From J051 sp040289295 (GTDB lineage Bacteria; Armatimonadota; Fimbriimonadia; Fimbriimonadales; ATM1): a stretch of DNA of 64,000 nt. Below are positions 33,581 through 42,947 of this stretch, piece after piece (position 1 is the first letter of the stretch; each line of letters begins with the position of its first letter). The stretch lies in NCBI GenBank assembly GCA_040289295.1, contig PSLA01000012.1:1-64000 (forward strand), read 5' to 3'. Made by a program: the position numbers and the translations under genes. The notes under the pieces are model-generated. The model was given only the letters and a program-made list of their open reading frames with translations, was not told the origin of the DNA and ran no database searches.

Positions 33581-36280
33581 TTAAATCATCTTCCTTAAGA
33601 CAGTGTGCAGGATCCCCCCGTTCCGGTAGTACTCCACCTCAACGTCCGTGTCCAGCCGCGCGATGCACTCGAAGCGCTTCACGCGACCCTCCTCGTCCGT
33701 TGCCACAACTTGGACTCTTTGCCTCGGTTGCAACGCGTCGTCTACCAGAATGTCGAACGTCTCTCTTCCCGAAAGGCCCAGCGCCTCCGCGCTCTCCCCC
33801 TCCGTGAATGTCAAAGGCAAGACCCCCATACCGACCAGGTTCGACCGATGAATGCGCTCAAACGACTCCGCCATCACTGCGCGGATGCCCAGCAGAAACG
33901 TGCCTTTCGCCGCCCAGTCGCGAGAGGAGCCCATGCCGTAGTCCTTGCCGGCGATAACGACGAGAGGAATTCCACGTCCTTTATAGGAAAGAGACGCCTC
34001 GTAGATACTCTTCACTTGTCCGTCCGTGAAGTCGGTTGTCCATCCACCCTCAGTGCCCGGAGCGAGCTCGTTCCGAACTCTCACGTTGGCAAACGTTCCG
34101 CGCGTCATCACTTGGTCGTTGCCTCGCCGCGAGCCGTAGCTGTTGAAGTCCTTCGGTTGCACGCCCTTCTCGATCAGGTATTTTCCTGCCGGAGAGTCCG
34201 GCGCGATTGCCCCCGCCGGGCTGATGTGGTCAGTCGTTACCGAATTCCCCACTTTCACAAGGCACCGCGCACCCAACACCGGCTGGATTGGCTGAACCTC
34301 TCGAGTCATCCCGACGAAGAACGGAGGGTGCTGGATGTATGTGCTCTCATTTTTCCACTGATAAAGGCTGCCTGTTCCTGTCTCGATCTTTTGCCATTCC
34401 TCGGAGCCTTCAAAGACATGAGCGTACTGCCGAATGAAGTCCTCACGCCTTACGCTCGAATGGATGACCTCTTGGATTTCCTGCAGAGACGGCCAGATGT
34501 CCTTCAAGTACACAGCCTCCCCCGCTTTCCCTGTCCCAAGCGGGTCGCTGAACAGGTCAAAATCCACCGTCCCCGCAATTGCGTACGCCACCACAAGAGG
34601 CGGACTCGCCAGATAGTTCGCTCGAACCAGAGGGTTGATCCGGCCCTCGAAGTTCCGGTTCCCGCTCAGCACGCTCGCTACCACCAGGTCCCCTTTGACC
34701 ACTGCCTCCGCGATCTCTTCAGGCAAAGGCCCGCTGTTACCGATGCAGGTCGTGCAGCCATAGCCGACCAGATAGAAGCCCAGCGACTCCAGGTCTTCCA
34801 TAAGTCCAGACTTGTTCAGGTACTCCGTAACAACTTTCGAGCCCGGCGCCAGCGATGTTTTTACCCATGGCTTGCGCGTAAGCCCTCTTTCTCGTGCCCT
34901 TCGCGCGACCAGGCCCGCCGCAATCATCACCGAAGGGTTGCTGGTGTTAGTGCAGCTCGTGATGGCGGCGATCACAACGTCTCCGTCGTATAGTTTGTAG
35001 TTTTGACCTTCTACAGGGACGCCTTGCCCAGCGGGCTCGGCGAGGGCGGTAGCCGGCTGCGGTGCGCCGCCTTCACTTGTCCACCTTTCGACGCTTCGAT
35101 TGCCGTTGTGCATAGGGCGTTTGAAGGTGGTTGCCAGGTCACGCATCCATTGCTCTTTCATCTTGGTAAGTGGGATGCGGTCTTGGGGCCGGCGCGGGCC
35201 GGCGAGGGATGGCTCTACCTCTTCGAGGTTCAGTTCCAGTACCGCGGAATAACGAACGGGGTGGCTCTCGTCTCGCCACAACCCCTGCTCGACGCAGTAC
35301 TGCTTCACCATCTCAATGAGCTTCTCGTCCCGCCCAGTCAGGTAGAGGTATTCGAGCGTGCGGTCGTCAACAGGGAAGAAGCCGACCGTCGCTCCGTATT
35401 CGGGCGCCATGTTCGCAAGAGTCGCGCGATCTGCCACGGCCATCGAGTTAAGGCCCGGGCCGAAGAACTCGACAAACTTGTTGACTACGCCGTACTCGCG
35501 CAGCATTTGCGTTACGGTGAGTACGAGGTCGGTCGCGGTTGCACCCTCTCGCAGCGACCCTGTAAGGCGGAAGCCGACCACCTCGGGGATCAGCATGTAG
35601 ATCGGTTGTCCTAGCATACATGCCTCCGCTTCGATGCCTCCGACGCCCCAACCCAAGACGCCCAAGCCGTTGACCATCGTCGTGTGCGAGTCCGTCCCTA
35701 CCAGCGAATCCGGATACAGAAATGAGCCATCGTCCCACACGACCTTCGCGAGGTACTCGAGGTTGACCTGGTGCACAATCCCCGTCGCGGGCGGCACGAC
35801 GCGGAAGTTGTCGAACGCCTGCTGCCCCCACTTCAGGAACTCGTACCTCTCGTGGTTCCGCTGGAACTCCAGCTCGGCGTTGATTTGCAGTGCCATACGA
35901 CTGTTAAAGGCGTCGACCTGCACCGAGTGGTCAATCACGAGGTCGCACGGCACCAGCGGATTCACGCGGGCCGGGTCTCCTCCAAGGCGGGCTATTGCAT
36001 CCCGCATTGCCGCCAAGTCAACGACCGCCGGCACTCCGGTGAAGTCCTGCAGGACGACTCGCCCGGGCGTGAACGGGATCTCAACAGCCGGAACCCTCGT
36101 CCCGTCGTAAGTCGCCAGCGCCTCCACATGTTCCTCCGTGAAGATCTTGCCGTCCAGGTGGCGAAGCGCTGACTCGAGCAAAACCTTGATCGAGTAGGGT
36201 ATTGAATCCAGCGAATGGCCCACTTCGCTGAGGGGTGTGAATTCGCGCTCACCAATCGACGTGGAGATCGTTCGCGTCAT
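33581..36280 (-). CDS. acnA: Aconitate hydratase A
   Basis: 899 residues, the AcnA/IRP-type length. Interconverts citrate and isocitrate in the TCA cycle. Motifs: DLVIDHSVQVD, VGTDSHTTMVNGLGVLGWGVG, the Fe-S ligand Cys in TSCTNTSNPSV and the pair in GYGCTTCIGNSGPL, SRRGNDQVMTRGTFAN and YGMGSSRDWAAKGTFLLG. ATG 36280 (MTRTISTSIGEREF) is chosen over an upstream start at 36379. Single gene; the DinG helicase lies downstream beyond repeat DNA. Confidence 0.96.
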   Translation of the reverse strand: MTRTISTSIGEREFTPLSEVGHSLDSIPYSIKVLLESALRHLDGKIFTEEHVEALATYDGTRVPAVEIPFTPGRVVLQDFTGVPAVVDLAAMRDAIARLGGDPARVNPLVPCDLVIDHSVQVDAFNSRMALQINAELEFQRNHERYEFLKWGQQAFDNFRVVPPATGIVHQVNLEYLAKVVWDDGSFLYPDSLVGTDSHTTMVNGLGVLGWGVGGIEAEACMLGQPIYMLIPEVVGFRLTGSLREGATATDLVLTVTQMLREYGVVNKFVEFFGPGLNSMAVADRATLANMAPEYGATVGFFPVDDRTLEYLYLTGRDEKLIEMVKQYCVEQGLWRDESHPVRYSAVLELNLEEVEPSLAGPRRPQDRIPLTKMKEQWMRDLATTFKRPMHNGNRSVERWTSEGGAPQPATALAEPAGQGVPVEGQNYKLYDGDVVIAAITSCTNTSNPSVMIAAGLVARRARERGLTRKPWVKTSLAPGSKVVTEYLNKSGLMEDLESLGFYLVGYGCTTCIGNSGPLPEEIAEAVVKGDLVVASVLSGNRNFEGRINPLVRANYLASPPLVVAYAIAGTVDFDLFSDPLGTGKAGEAVYLKDIWPSLQEIQEVIHSSVRREDFIRQYAHVFEGSEEWQKIETGTGSLYQWKNESTYIQHPPFFVGMTREVQPIQPVLGARCLVKVGNSVTTDHISPAGAIAPDSPAGKYLIEKGVQPKDFNSYGSRRGNDQVMTRGTFANVRVRNELAPGTEGGWTTDFTDGQVKSIYEASLSYKGRGIPLVVIAGKDYGMGSSRDWAAKGTFLLGIRAVMAESFERIHRSNLVGMGVLPLTFTEGESAEALGLSGRETFDILVDDALQPRQRVQVVATDEEGRVKRFECIARLDTDVEVEYYRNGGILHTVLRKMI

Positions 36281-36339
36281 TCTTCGATTATGGCAAACCC
36301 TGCCACCTCGTCTCCGTGCCCGAAAAGGGCCGGCATGCA

Positions 36340-37338
36340 CTAACCACCGCCTTCGCCGCCCAAAACCGAGTGCGCCCAAGCCACCGTTCCAACTTCGCCT
36401 CCAGTCGCCGACATCCGCTCGCGTGGGATCCGCGCGGTATTCGATAAACCGGACGCCCCGAACAACCGAACCTCGACTAAGTTCACATCGGCTGCAGCGT
36501 CCAGAACCGCCTTGGCAGCAAGCGCCATGAACAGTACAACGTCATCCTGCGTCCAACCTTCTGCGCGCACGCCGTTGACCACAACGACCGGCGAGCTCCA
36601 AGTTAGCGACAGCGCTTGACCTTTGGCATTCCCGACCATGCGGTTCACGGCCTGCAAGAGCGCTTGTTCGTCGGGGGTCATTATTGGAGCGCCCGGTGAG
36701 ACCGGCGTTCCTGTCGGTGACTGCTCGGAGGTAGGTTCATCCCGCGCTGGCGGCTCGGGCTCTCCCTCGGGAATGGTTGACTTAGGCGGCGCGATGCCGT
36801 TGATGTCAATTGGGTCGGTGTTGACCATCGATTCGCGCAAGCCTGCCTCGGCGCGCATCTTGCCATACCAGAAGGTTAACCCGCCGAAAGCGACGATCAG
36901 AATAACGAGTGCGACGGCCGTCCAAACATGCGATCTGCCCTCGGGTACCTCGAGGCGCGCGGCGGCGTCGGTTTCGCTGTTACGATGCAGCGCTTCACGC
37001 GTTCGCTCGAGCTTGCGCTTCAGTACAGTATTCTCAGGGGCGAGGGCGATGGCAAGGTCGTACCACTGCATCGCCTCTTCCAGCCGCGCCGAATCCCAGT
37101 AGATGTCGCCCAAGAGGATGTGGGCGCTGACGTTGTTGGGATACTTCTTAAGGATTGTAAGGCAGATGCGTTCGGCATCGGCCTCGTCGCCCCTCATCCG
37201 TGCCAGATTCGCGCGTGCGATGTCGGGGTAGACGATCGAGTCGCTGCCTTCCACGCCCTCGGTTACGGAAGCGCCGCATTCGGTGCAGAAGAGGGCGCCC
37301 TCCTCCAGGGGTGCATAGCACTTATCGCATAGCTTCAT
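36340..37338 (-). CDS. Zinc-ribbon and TPR membrane protein
   Basis: 332 residues. ATG 37338 overlaps the end of dut by 17 bp, which supports coupled translation. Order: a zinc ribbon at ~1-25 (CDKCYAPLEEGALFCTECG), TPR-like helices (~45-120, NVSAHILLGDIYWDSARLEE), one membrane segment (HVWTAVALVILIVAFGGLTFW), a Pro/Ser/Thr/Glu linker, and a C-terminal domain with QALSLTWSSPVVVVNG. The C-terminal function is unknown. Zinc ribbon inside and tail outside is the expected topology. Confidence 0.7.
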   Translation of the reverse strand: MKLCDKCYAPLEEGALFCTECGASVTEGVEGSDSIVYPDIARANLARMRGDEADAERICLTILKKYPNNVSAHILLGDIYWDSARLEEAMQWYDLAIALAPENTVLKRKLERTREALHRNSETDAAARLEVPEGRSHVWTAVALVILIVAFGGLTFWYGKMRAEAGLRESMVNTDPIDINGIAPPKSTIPEGEPEPPARDEPTSEQSPTGTPVSPGAPIMTPDEQALLQAVNRMVGNAKGQALSLTWSSPVVVVNGVRAEGWTQDDVVLFMALAAKAVLDAAADVNLVEVRLFGASGLSNTARIPRERMSATGGEVGTVAWAHSVLGGEGGG

Positions 37339-37774
37339 CTCGGACTCCGGTGCTGCCGAAACCGCCGTCTCCTCTTGGTGTCTCCGGTAGGGTCGTGACA
37401 CAGTCCCACTCGACGCGGACGACGGGCGCGACGATCATTTGGGCGATGCGGTCTCCGCGATGCACCGCGAACGGTTCGCGGCCAAGATTGATGAGAATCA
37501 CCCGCACCTCGCCGCGGTAGTCGGCGTCTATCGTGCCCGGCGCGTTCGGGATCGAGACGCCGTGCTTGAGTGCGAGCCCGGAGCGAGGGCGAACCTGCGC
37601 CTCGTAGCCGACCGGCAGAGCGATGCGCAAGCCGGTTCCCACGGCGCGCACCTCCCCGGGCTGGAGCACAACCTCCTCGTTGGCTCGCAGGTCCATGCCG
37701 GCGCTGCCTGCTGTGGCGTACTCCGGCAAGGAGCCCTCCTCGGAAACCGTCACCAGTACGCGAACCGTGGACAT
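37322..37774 (-). CDS. dut: dUTP diphosphatase (dUTPase)
   Basis: 150 residues, trimeric type. All five family motifs are visible: AGSAGMDLRA, RPRSGLALKHGV, GTIDADYRGEV, RGDRIAQMIVAP and RGDGGFGSTG. It hydrolyses dUTP to dUMP, keeping uracil out of DNA and feeding thymidylate synthesis. The start at 37774 (MSTVRVLVTV) is taken because the longer open frame lacks dUTPase character. It overlaps the downstream zinc-ribbon gene and is divergent from the barrel protein gene. Confidence 0.96.
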   Translation of the reverse strand: MSTVRVLVTVSEEGSLPEYATAGSAGMDLRANEEVVLQPGEVRAVGTGLRIALPVGYEAQVRPRSGLALKHGVSIPNAPGTIDADYRGEVRVILINLGREPFAVHRGDRIAQMIVAPVVRVEWDCVTTLPETPRGDGGFGSTGVRDEAMR

Positions 37775-37839
37775 CGAATGGCCACGGTATACCTGACCGC
37801 CCTGACCGGGTATCTTCCCATCATCTTGTGAGGGATAGC

Positions 37840-38421
37840 TTGAAAAGGACGAACTTCGTACGACGAATGACGGCGGTTGTTTCCTGGGCGTGCCTTGTGG
37901 TGAGCGCCGCGACGGCGCAAGGGACGAACGCGCAAGAGCGCGAGCGGCGCACGATTCTGGTGGGAGTTGACTTCGGCGCATTCTTCCCGACTGACGGTGA
38001 CACTCAGGACGCCTTCGGCAGCACATGGCTGCGCTTCGGTCTCTCGCCGCTCAGTTTCCAGGACGACAACCGCTGGAAGTTCACCTTCGACATTGCCTTC
38101 CTGCATCGCAGCGTAGGTCCAAACCGCGCGACGCTGATCCCTGCGACGTTCGGGGTGACTCGGGGGTTCGTGGATGGCGAGAGCGCTACGATTCCGTACG
38201 TTGCTGCGCGAGTTGGGCCGTATTTTGGCGACGTTCGCATTCCTTCGATCGCCGTGGATGACCAGAAGATCGGCTTCAACGCCAATGCCGCGGTGGGCGT
38301 GTCGTTTAACAGGCAGTTCTACATTGAGGCGCGCTACGACGTGTTCAGCGACTTTTCGGGCCTCGATTTCAACGGTTTCTTCTTCACCGCAGGCTTTAAG
38401 TTGTTCCAGATGCGTTTATGA
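37840..38421 (+). CDS. Outer-membrane beta-barrel-like protein
   Basis: 193 residues. A TTG start at 37840 is preferred because GAGGGA precedes it and it gives a signal peptide with a basic head (KRTNFVRR) before AVVSWACLVVSAATAQ; ATG 37867 would lack the basic residues. The mature part alternates hydrophobic and polar residues (FAFFPTDGD, FTFDIAFLHRSVG, PYVAARVGPYFG, FYIEARYDVFSDF) and ends in FFFTAGFKLFQMRL, a terminal strand typical of small outer-membrane barrels. Function unknown. Confidence 0.6.
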   Translation: MKRTNFVRRMTAVVSWACLVVSAATAQGTNAQERERRTILVGVDFGAFFPTDGDTQDAFGSTWLRFGLSPLSFQDDNRWKFTFDIAFLHRSVGPNRATLIPATFGVTRGFVDGESATIPYVAARVGPYFGDVRIPSIAVDDQKIGFNANAAVGVSFNRQFYIEARYDVFSDFSGLDFNGFFFTAGFKLFQMRL

Positions 38422-38439
38422 GCGCCACGAGGAGACGGC

Positions 38440-39705
38440 TTGCCTAAGGAGCCCCAGCGCACCAAGCCGCCCAAACAGCGGGCGCTCCTGATGCTCGTGC
38501 ACACCGCCCCAGCGGAAGACGAGTACGCCGAGGCGGAGTTGACGTCGCTTGCAGTTGCCGCTGGTCTCGATGTGCTTGGTGTTCTGCATCAACGCGTCGA
38601 GAAGCCGTCGAAGCACTCCTACGTTGGCAAAGGCAAACTTGAGGAGCTGTTCACCGCAGTGCACGACGCGCAAGCGGACCTCGTCGTCTTCGACTGCGAG
38701 CTCTCGGGGGTGCAGTTGCGCAACCTGGAGGAGACGCTGAAGCGACACGTGATAGACCGCACCCAACTCATTCTCGATATCTTCGCCCAGCGAGCTCACA
38801 CGAAAGAAGGAAAGGTGCAGGTGGAGCTTGCACAACTGAACTACATCCTACCGCGAATCACTGCTGCCTACACGCAGTTCGAACGGCAGAAGGGCGGCAT
38901 CGGCCTCCGAGGCCCGGGCGAGACCAAGCTTGAAGCCGACCGGAGACACATCAAGCGCCGTTTGCTCTCCTTAAAGCAGGAGCTCGACGAGATTGAGCAG
39001 GCACGCCAAAGACAAAGAGCGGGACGTCGGCGCTTTCCGTTTCCTTTCGCGTGCATTGTTGGCTACACCAGCGCCGGCAAGAGCACGCTGATGAACGTCC
39101 TCACGGGAAGCGAAGTGTTCGCCGACCCGATGCTTTTCGCAACCCTCGACCCAACAACGCGCAAGGTAGACCTTCCGGACGGGTACAGCGTGTTCCTCAC
39201 CGACACCGTCGGGTTCGTGCGCAAGTTGCCGACGCACCTCGTCGCCGCGTTTCATGCCACGCTTGAGGAGGTTACGGGCGCCGACTTTCTCATCCACGTC
39301 GTTGACGCTTCGCACCCCAACTGGGAGTTGCAGCACGATGCCGTCGTGGAAACGCTGGATCGCCTCGAGGCTAGCGACAAGCCTATCATCACCGCTTTCA
39401 ACAAGATGGACCGGCCACACGACCGCGATGCGGTACGCAGGCTTGCGGAGGAGACGCCCCACGCTGTGCTGATCTCGGCGCTACAGAGGCAAGGGCTGGA
39501 CGGTCTGTACGACAAGATTATCGAGGTCATCCGCAGCCTGCTCGTGCCGGTCGAGGTGCTTATCCCCTACTCGGAAAGCGGCATTGTGCAGGAGTGCTAC
39601 GACTACGGAAGGGTTTTGGCGGTGCAGCACACCGGTGAGGGGATTCACGTTCGCGCCGAGCTGGTTCGCGCGATGGCGGACAGGCTTGCAAAGTTCCTGA
39701 AATGA
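38440..39705 (+). CDS. hflX: Ribosome-associated GTPase HflX
   Basis: 421 residues. N-terminal HflX domain with SYVGKGKLEEL, then the linker signature GGIGLRGPGETKLEADRR, coiled coil, and a G domain: G1 GYTSAGKSTLM, G3 DTVGFVRKLPTHL, G4 NKMD. HflX splits stalled ribosomes, notably after heat stress. Start TTG 38440, with GAGGAGA upstream. The stop overlaps the prmC start (ATGA), so the pair is co-translated. Confidence 0.95.
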   Translation: MPKEPQRTKPPKQRALLMLVHTAPAEDEYAEAELTSLAVAAGLDVLGVLHQRVEKPSKHSYVGKGKLEELFTAVHDAQADLVVFDCELSGVQLRNLEETLKRHVIDRTQLILDIFAQRAHTKEGKVQVELAQLNYILPRITAAYTQFERQKGGIGLRGPGETKLEADRRHIKRRLLSLKQELDEIEQARQRQRAGRRRFPFPFACIVGYTSAGKSTLMNVLTGSEVFADPMLFATLDPTTRKVDLPDGYSVFLTDTVGFVRKLPTHLVAAFHATLEEVTGADFLIHVVDASHPNWELQHDAVVETLDRLEASDKPIITAFNKMDRPHDRDAVRRLAEETPHAVLISALQRQGLDGLYDKIIEVIRSLLVPVEVLIPYSESGIVQECYDYGRVLAVQHTGEGIHVRAELVRAMADRLAKFLK

Positions 39706-40514
39706 ACGCTCAAGAGTGGCTCGCCCGCGCCTCAAAGTCGCTTGCCGAGCGGGGCATCGAGTCGCCCCTCATCGAAGCGCGAGCGCTGTTGGCGCATGCG
39801 CTATCAATCCCGCCCACGGCATTGATAGCCCACCCGGAGACGCCGGTTCCGCCCGAAGCGGACGCCCTCTTGCAAAGGCGGTTGCGTGGCGAGCCGCTGG
39901 CCTACGTGCTCGGGAGAAAGGAGTTTGCAGGCAAAGAGTTTCTGGTTACGCGAGACGTGCTTATCCCGCGTCCGGAGACAGAACTTGTTCTGGAGGAAGT
40001 GCTCTTGGTTGCTCCACGAGGCGCAATATGCCTAGATTTGGGCGCGGGCAGCGGCTGTATCGGAATCTCAGCAGCGACGGCGAGGCCCGACACGCGTTGG
40101 GTCCTCACTGACATTTCGGAGCCGGCGCTCAGCGTCGCCTGCGAGAACGCGCGCGCCTTGGGCGCGAGCGTGTTCTTCGCTCAGGCTGACGCGTTGGAAG
40201 CGTTCAGAGCGCAGTCGTTTCACATAATCGCTTGTAACCCCCCGTACGTTGCATTCGAAGACGAACGGCTCGACGAGTCGGTGCGACGTTGGGAGCCGGC
40301 GGTTGCGCTGTTCGCGCAGGACAGCGGGTTGGCGTTCCTGAAGCGCCTTGCAAGGGATGTCCCAAGGACTCTGAAACCGGGCGGTACGTTGGTGATTGAG
40401 GTGGGCATCGGCCAGGCTGGCGTGGTGGGCTCGATGCTGGCGCCACGGTTTGATCTGCGAATTCGCCAGGACTATGCTGGAGTCGAGCGAGTCGTCATCG
40501 CCGCTTTGCGATGA
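39702..40514 (+). CDS. prmC: Release factor glutamine methyltransferase PrmC
   Basis: 270 residues. N-terminal helical domain (LIEARALLAHAL), then EPLAYVLGRKEFAGKEFLV and RPETELVLEEVL, SAM-binding LDLGAGSGCIGIS and the catalytic NPPYV. Methylates the GGQ glutamine of release factors RF1/RF2 using SAM. Usually follows prfA; here it is coupled to hflX. Its 3' end overlaps the convergent membrane protein gene by 20 bp. Confidence 0.94.
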   Translation: MNAQEWLARASKSLAERGIESPLIEARALLAHALSIPPTALIAHPETPVPPEADALLQRRLRGEPLAYVLGRKEFAGKEFLVTRDVLIPRPETELVLEEVLLVAPRGAICLDLGAGSGCIGISAATARPDTRWVLTDISEPALSVACENARALGASVFFAQADALEAFRAQSFHIIACNPPYVAFEDERLDESVRRWEPAVALFAQDSGLAFLKRLARDVPRTLKPGGTLVIEVGIGQAGVVGSMLAPRFDLRIRQDYAGVERVVIAALR

Positions 40515-40971
40515 CGCGCTCGCGTACAGCGAACAGTAGCGACCACAAAAGCGCCGCGACGACGCAGTAGGACAAGGGAAGAAACCACGCGAACGCTTCG
40601 GTGTACTCCGCCTGCACGATGCGCTCCTCTCGTGGCAATCCGAGCGACGCTTCTCGCAAGCGCAGGAACAGATACACGCACGGCGGGAGCGTGCCGGCGA
40701 TGCTACCGAGCAGACCGACGAACCCGCCGACCAGAACCGTCAGCCCTCCGAGAGCCAAACCCACGCCGAACGCCACGGTCGCCGCGTCGAGGACGGCCTC
40801 CATCGTCATCAGCGGGTCGCGCAGCAGAAACGGAACTACAACCGCGAACAACTGAAGCACGCACGCGAGCGTGAACGACGCGCAGCCGTAGAACATTCGC
40901 GTGTCAAGCTCAGGCTCGCGCTTTCCGTTAGTAGGCGCTTCTTCGGTGGGTCGGCGCTCGACCTCGCCCAT
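40495..40971 (-). CDS. Small integral membrane protein
   Basis: 158 residues, not recognised. A charged N-terminal tail of ~25 residues is followed by about four membrane segments: CASFTLACVLQLFAVVVPFLL, two in VAFGVGLALGGLTVLVGGFVG and its continuation, and LPLSYCVVAALLWSLLFAV. Its end overlaps prmC tail to tail. Nothing in the context suggests a role. Confidence 0.65.
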   Translation of the reverse strand: MGEVERRPTEEAPTNGKREPELDTRMFYGCASFTLACVLQLFAVVVPFLLRDPLMTMEAVLDAATVAFGVGLALGGLTVLVGGFVGLLGSIAGTLPPCVYLFLRLREASLGLPREERIVQAEYTEAFAWFLPLSYCVVAALLWSLLFAVRERVIAKRR

Positions 40972-41033
40972 GCGAGACGTTATAGCCGTTTCCGCAACGC
41001 ACAGCGTCGTAGCGGCGTAGCCTGATTATCAAG

Positions 41034-41519
41034 ATGCTGGTCGCGCGTTATCGCCCCGCGGACGCGATCCGGTGGATCGAAATTGGCACCCGCCGGACCG
41101 CCAAACCGGGTGACCTGCCGTTTGAGCCGCCAGGCGGCGCCAGGGATGCCATCCTGGACGCTTTACAGAAGGCGCTCGACTTTGGCCGAACGAAGATGGC
41201 GGAATTCCACGGCCAAGCGATCCGCGCAAAGGAGTACCTGCTTTACGAGGACAGGTTCGAGGTCGTCGCCTCCTCGGGCACGCGCAGCGTTCTATACGCC
41301 GATGTGGAAAGCCTCGAGCTGAAGCGCGGCGGATCGTTCCTTTTTCGGCTGCGACAGGGGCGGATTGCCGTTCGACCGTACGCCTGGCTGTTGGTGCTCG
41401 GTACACGCATCCCCCTCGGCTGGGAGCGGAACGGCGTCGATGTCCCATTCGAAACGCTGTCCGAGGAGATCGCCCTGCGGGCGAAGGTGCAGAAGGTTAC
41501 GACCCATCCCGGCCGCTGA
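41034..41519 (+). CDS. Hypothetical protein
   Basis: 161 residues, not recognised. No signal peptide. The second half has a beta-strand pattern like a small PH-like or similar barrel (YEDRFEVVASSGTRSVLYAD, VESLELKRGGSFLFRLRQG, IAVRPYAWLLVLG), which is only a fold guess. ATG 41034 is the first start. It ends 29 bp before a tRNA-Ala gene. Confidence 0.6.
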   Translation: MLVARYRPADAIRWIEIGTRRTAKPGDLPFEPPGGARDAILDALQKALDFGRTKMAEFHGQAIRAKEYLLYEDRFEVVASSGTRSVLYADVESLELKRGGSFLFRLRQGRIAVRPYAWLLVLGTRIPLGWERNGVDVPFETLSEEIALRAKVQKVTTHPGR

Positions 41520-41529
41520 ACAGCCGAGG

Positions 41530-41535
41530 TATACT
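41530..41535 (+). promoter_or_regulatory. Candidate -10 (TATACT) of tRNA-Ala
   Basis: TATACT ends 13 bp before the mature 5' end of the tRNA, a normal distance for a tRNA promoter. No clear -35. Confidence 0.4.
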
Positions 41536-41548
41536 CGAGCTTCCCCGT

Positions 41549-41624
41549 GGGGATATAGCTCAGTTGGCAGAGCGCTTCAATGGCATTGAAGAGGTCACGG
41601 GTTCGAATCCCGTTATCTCCACCA
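41549..41624 (+). tRNA. tRNA-Ala (anticodon GGC)
   Basis: 76 nt with encoded CCA. Acceptor GGGGATA pairs with TATCTCC including G3-U70. Anticodon loop ATGGCAT inside stem CTTCA/TGAAG gives GGC, reading GCC and GCU. Confidence 0.97.
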
Positions 41625-41644
41625 AACTCCGACGCTTTCAACCG

Positions 41645-42481
41645 ATGAGACGCATAGGCCCGTACTCGCTTTACCCTATCGAAACGGGCAGGTTCCGACT
41701 GGATGGCGGTGCGATGTTTGGCGTTGTGCCCAAGCCACTTTGGGAGAGGCGCATCCCTGCCGACGAGCGGAACCGCATCACGCTCGCCATGCGATGCCTG
41801 CTGATCGTCGGGAAAGGCAGGGTCATTCTCGTAGATACTGGCATCGGAGAGAAGAACGATGCAAAGTTTGCGGGCATCTTTGGAATTGACCACGCGCATT
41901 CGACGCTGGAAAGGTCACTTGCGAGCGTCGGTTTTACACCTGAGGACGTAACCGATGTCATCCTCACCCACCTGCACTTTGACCACTGCGGCGGCGCGAC
42001 TCGCCACGATGGAGAGCGCGTCGTGGCGACGTTTCCACGCGCCACCTATCACGTCCAGCGTGAACACTGGGATTGGGCGATGCAGCCGAACGCGCGCGAG
42101 CGAGCCTCGTTCCTCAAAGAGAACTTTGAGCCGCTTGCCACTGACCCCAACGCGCAGCTCAACCTGCTCGATGGCGGTGGCTCATTTTGCGAGGGCATCG
42201 AGCTTCTCGTAGTAAGCGGGCACACCCGCGCGATGCAGCTGGTCAAAGTGTTCGACGAAGCGAGAACGCTTCTTCACGCCGCTGACCTCGTGCCGACTTC
42301 CGCGCACGTGCCGCTGCCCTGGTTGATGGCGTACGACGTCGAGCCGCTGCGAACCATCGAGGAGAAGAGTCGGATTCTCGGCTCCGCCGCTGACGAGGGC
42401 TGGCTGCTCCTTTTCGAGCACGATGCTGAGGTGGAGACCGCGTTCGTCGAGCGCGACGGCGCGACCTTTCGCCTCAAGTAG
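41645..42481 (+). CDS. Metallo-beta-lactamase-fold hydrolase
   Basis: 278 residues. MBL fold with the metal motif THLHFDHCGG (HxHxDH), preceded by VILVDTGIG, then VVSGHTRAMQ and a final Asp region in LHAADLVPTSAHVP. Similar to lactonase/AHL-hydrolase-like or glyoxalase II-like MBL proteins; substrate unknown. ATG 41645 follows the tRNA 3' end by 20 bp, so it may share the tRNA transcript. The longer frame into the tRNA is not coding. Confidence 0.85.
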   Translation: MRRIGPYSLYPIETGRFRLDGGAMFGVVPKPLWERRIPADERNRITLAMRCLLIVGKGRVILVDTGIGEKNDAKFAGIFGIDHAHSTLERSLASVGFTPEDVTDVILTHLHFDHCGGATRHDGERVVATFPRATYHVQREHWDWAMQPNARERASFLKENFEPLATDPNAQLNLLDGGGSFCEGIELLVVSGHTRAMQLVKVFDEARTLLHAADLVPTSAHVPLPWLMAYDVEPLRTIEEKSRILGSAADEGWLLLFEHDAEVETAFVERDGATFRLK

Positions 42482-42542
42482 GTACCGTTCATGAGAAGCG
42501 CTCGAATACGCCACGCAAGATTCGGCAGAAGCACGCCTGCGT

Positions 42543-42947
42543 CTACGGCGGAAACTCCAGCAGCGCGCGAATATGGTCGGGGATGCTGACCGCGCGTCGG
42601 GACTCGCTCATCAGAACGTGCCAAGTGTAGCCTTCGGTCGTTTCTGCGCCGGTTCGGGCGTTCAGAACCCTGTACTCGAACTTTAGTGACGCCCGCCGCA
42701 CCTCGGCGAGGCGGATGCGGACAAGAATCTCGTCGTCGTAGCGAACCTCGCCGCGGTAGCGCACCCGGACCTCGACAACGGGTAAGAAGTAACCGCGCTC
42801 CTCGAGGCTCCGGTACGTAAAGCCCCGAGAGCGGCACCAATCGCCGCGAGCCACCTCAAACCAGTAGAGGTAGTTGGCATAATAGGCGTGGCCCATTTGG
42901 TCCGTCTCACCGTAGCGGACTCGGATGGGGACATCGAACCAGTCCAT
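42543..42947 (-). CDS. Acyl-CoA thioesterase, 4HBT hot-dog fold (YbgC-like)
   Basis: 134 residues. Hot-dog thioesterase: IRVRYGETDQMGHAYYANYL with the catalytic Asp, YWFEVARGDW, then VEVRVRYRGEVRYDDEI. Hydrolyses acyl-CoA or acyl-ACP thioesters; in Tol-Pal clusters it is YbgC, but no tol genes are here. The start at 42947 shares the tetranucleotide CATG with the divergent GNAT gene, so neither gene has an intergenic promoter. Confidence 0.85.
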   Translation of the reverse strand: MDWFDVPIRVRYGETDQMGHAYYANYLYWFEVARGDWCRSRGFTYRSLEERGYFLPVVEVRVRYRGEVRYDDEILVRIRLAEVRRASLKFEYRVLNARTGAETTEGYTWHVLMSESRRAVSIPDHIRALLEFPP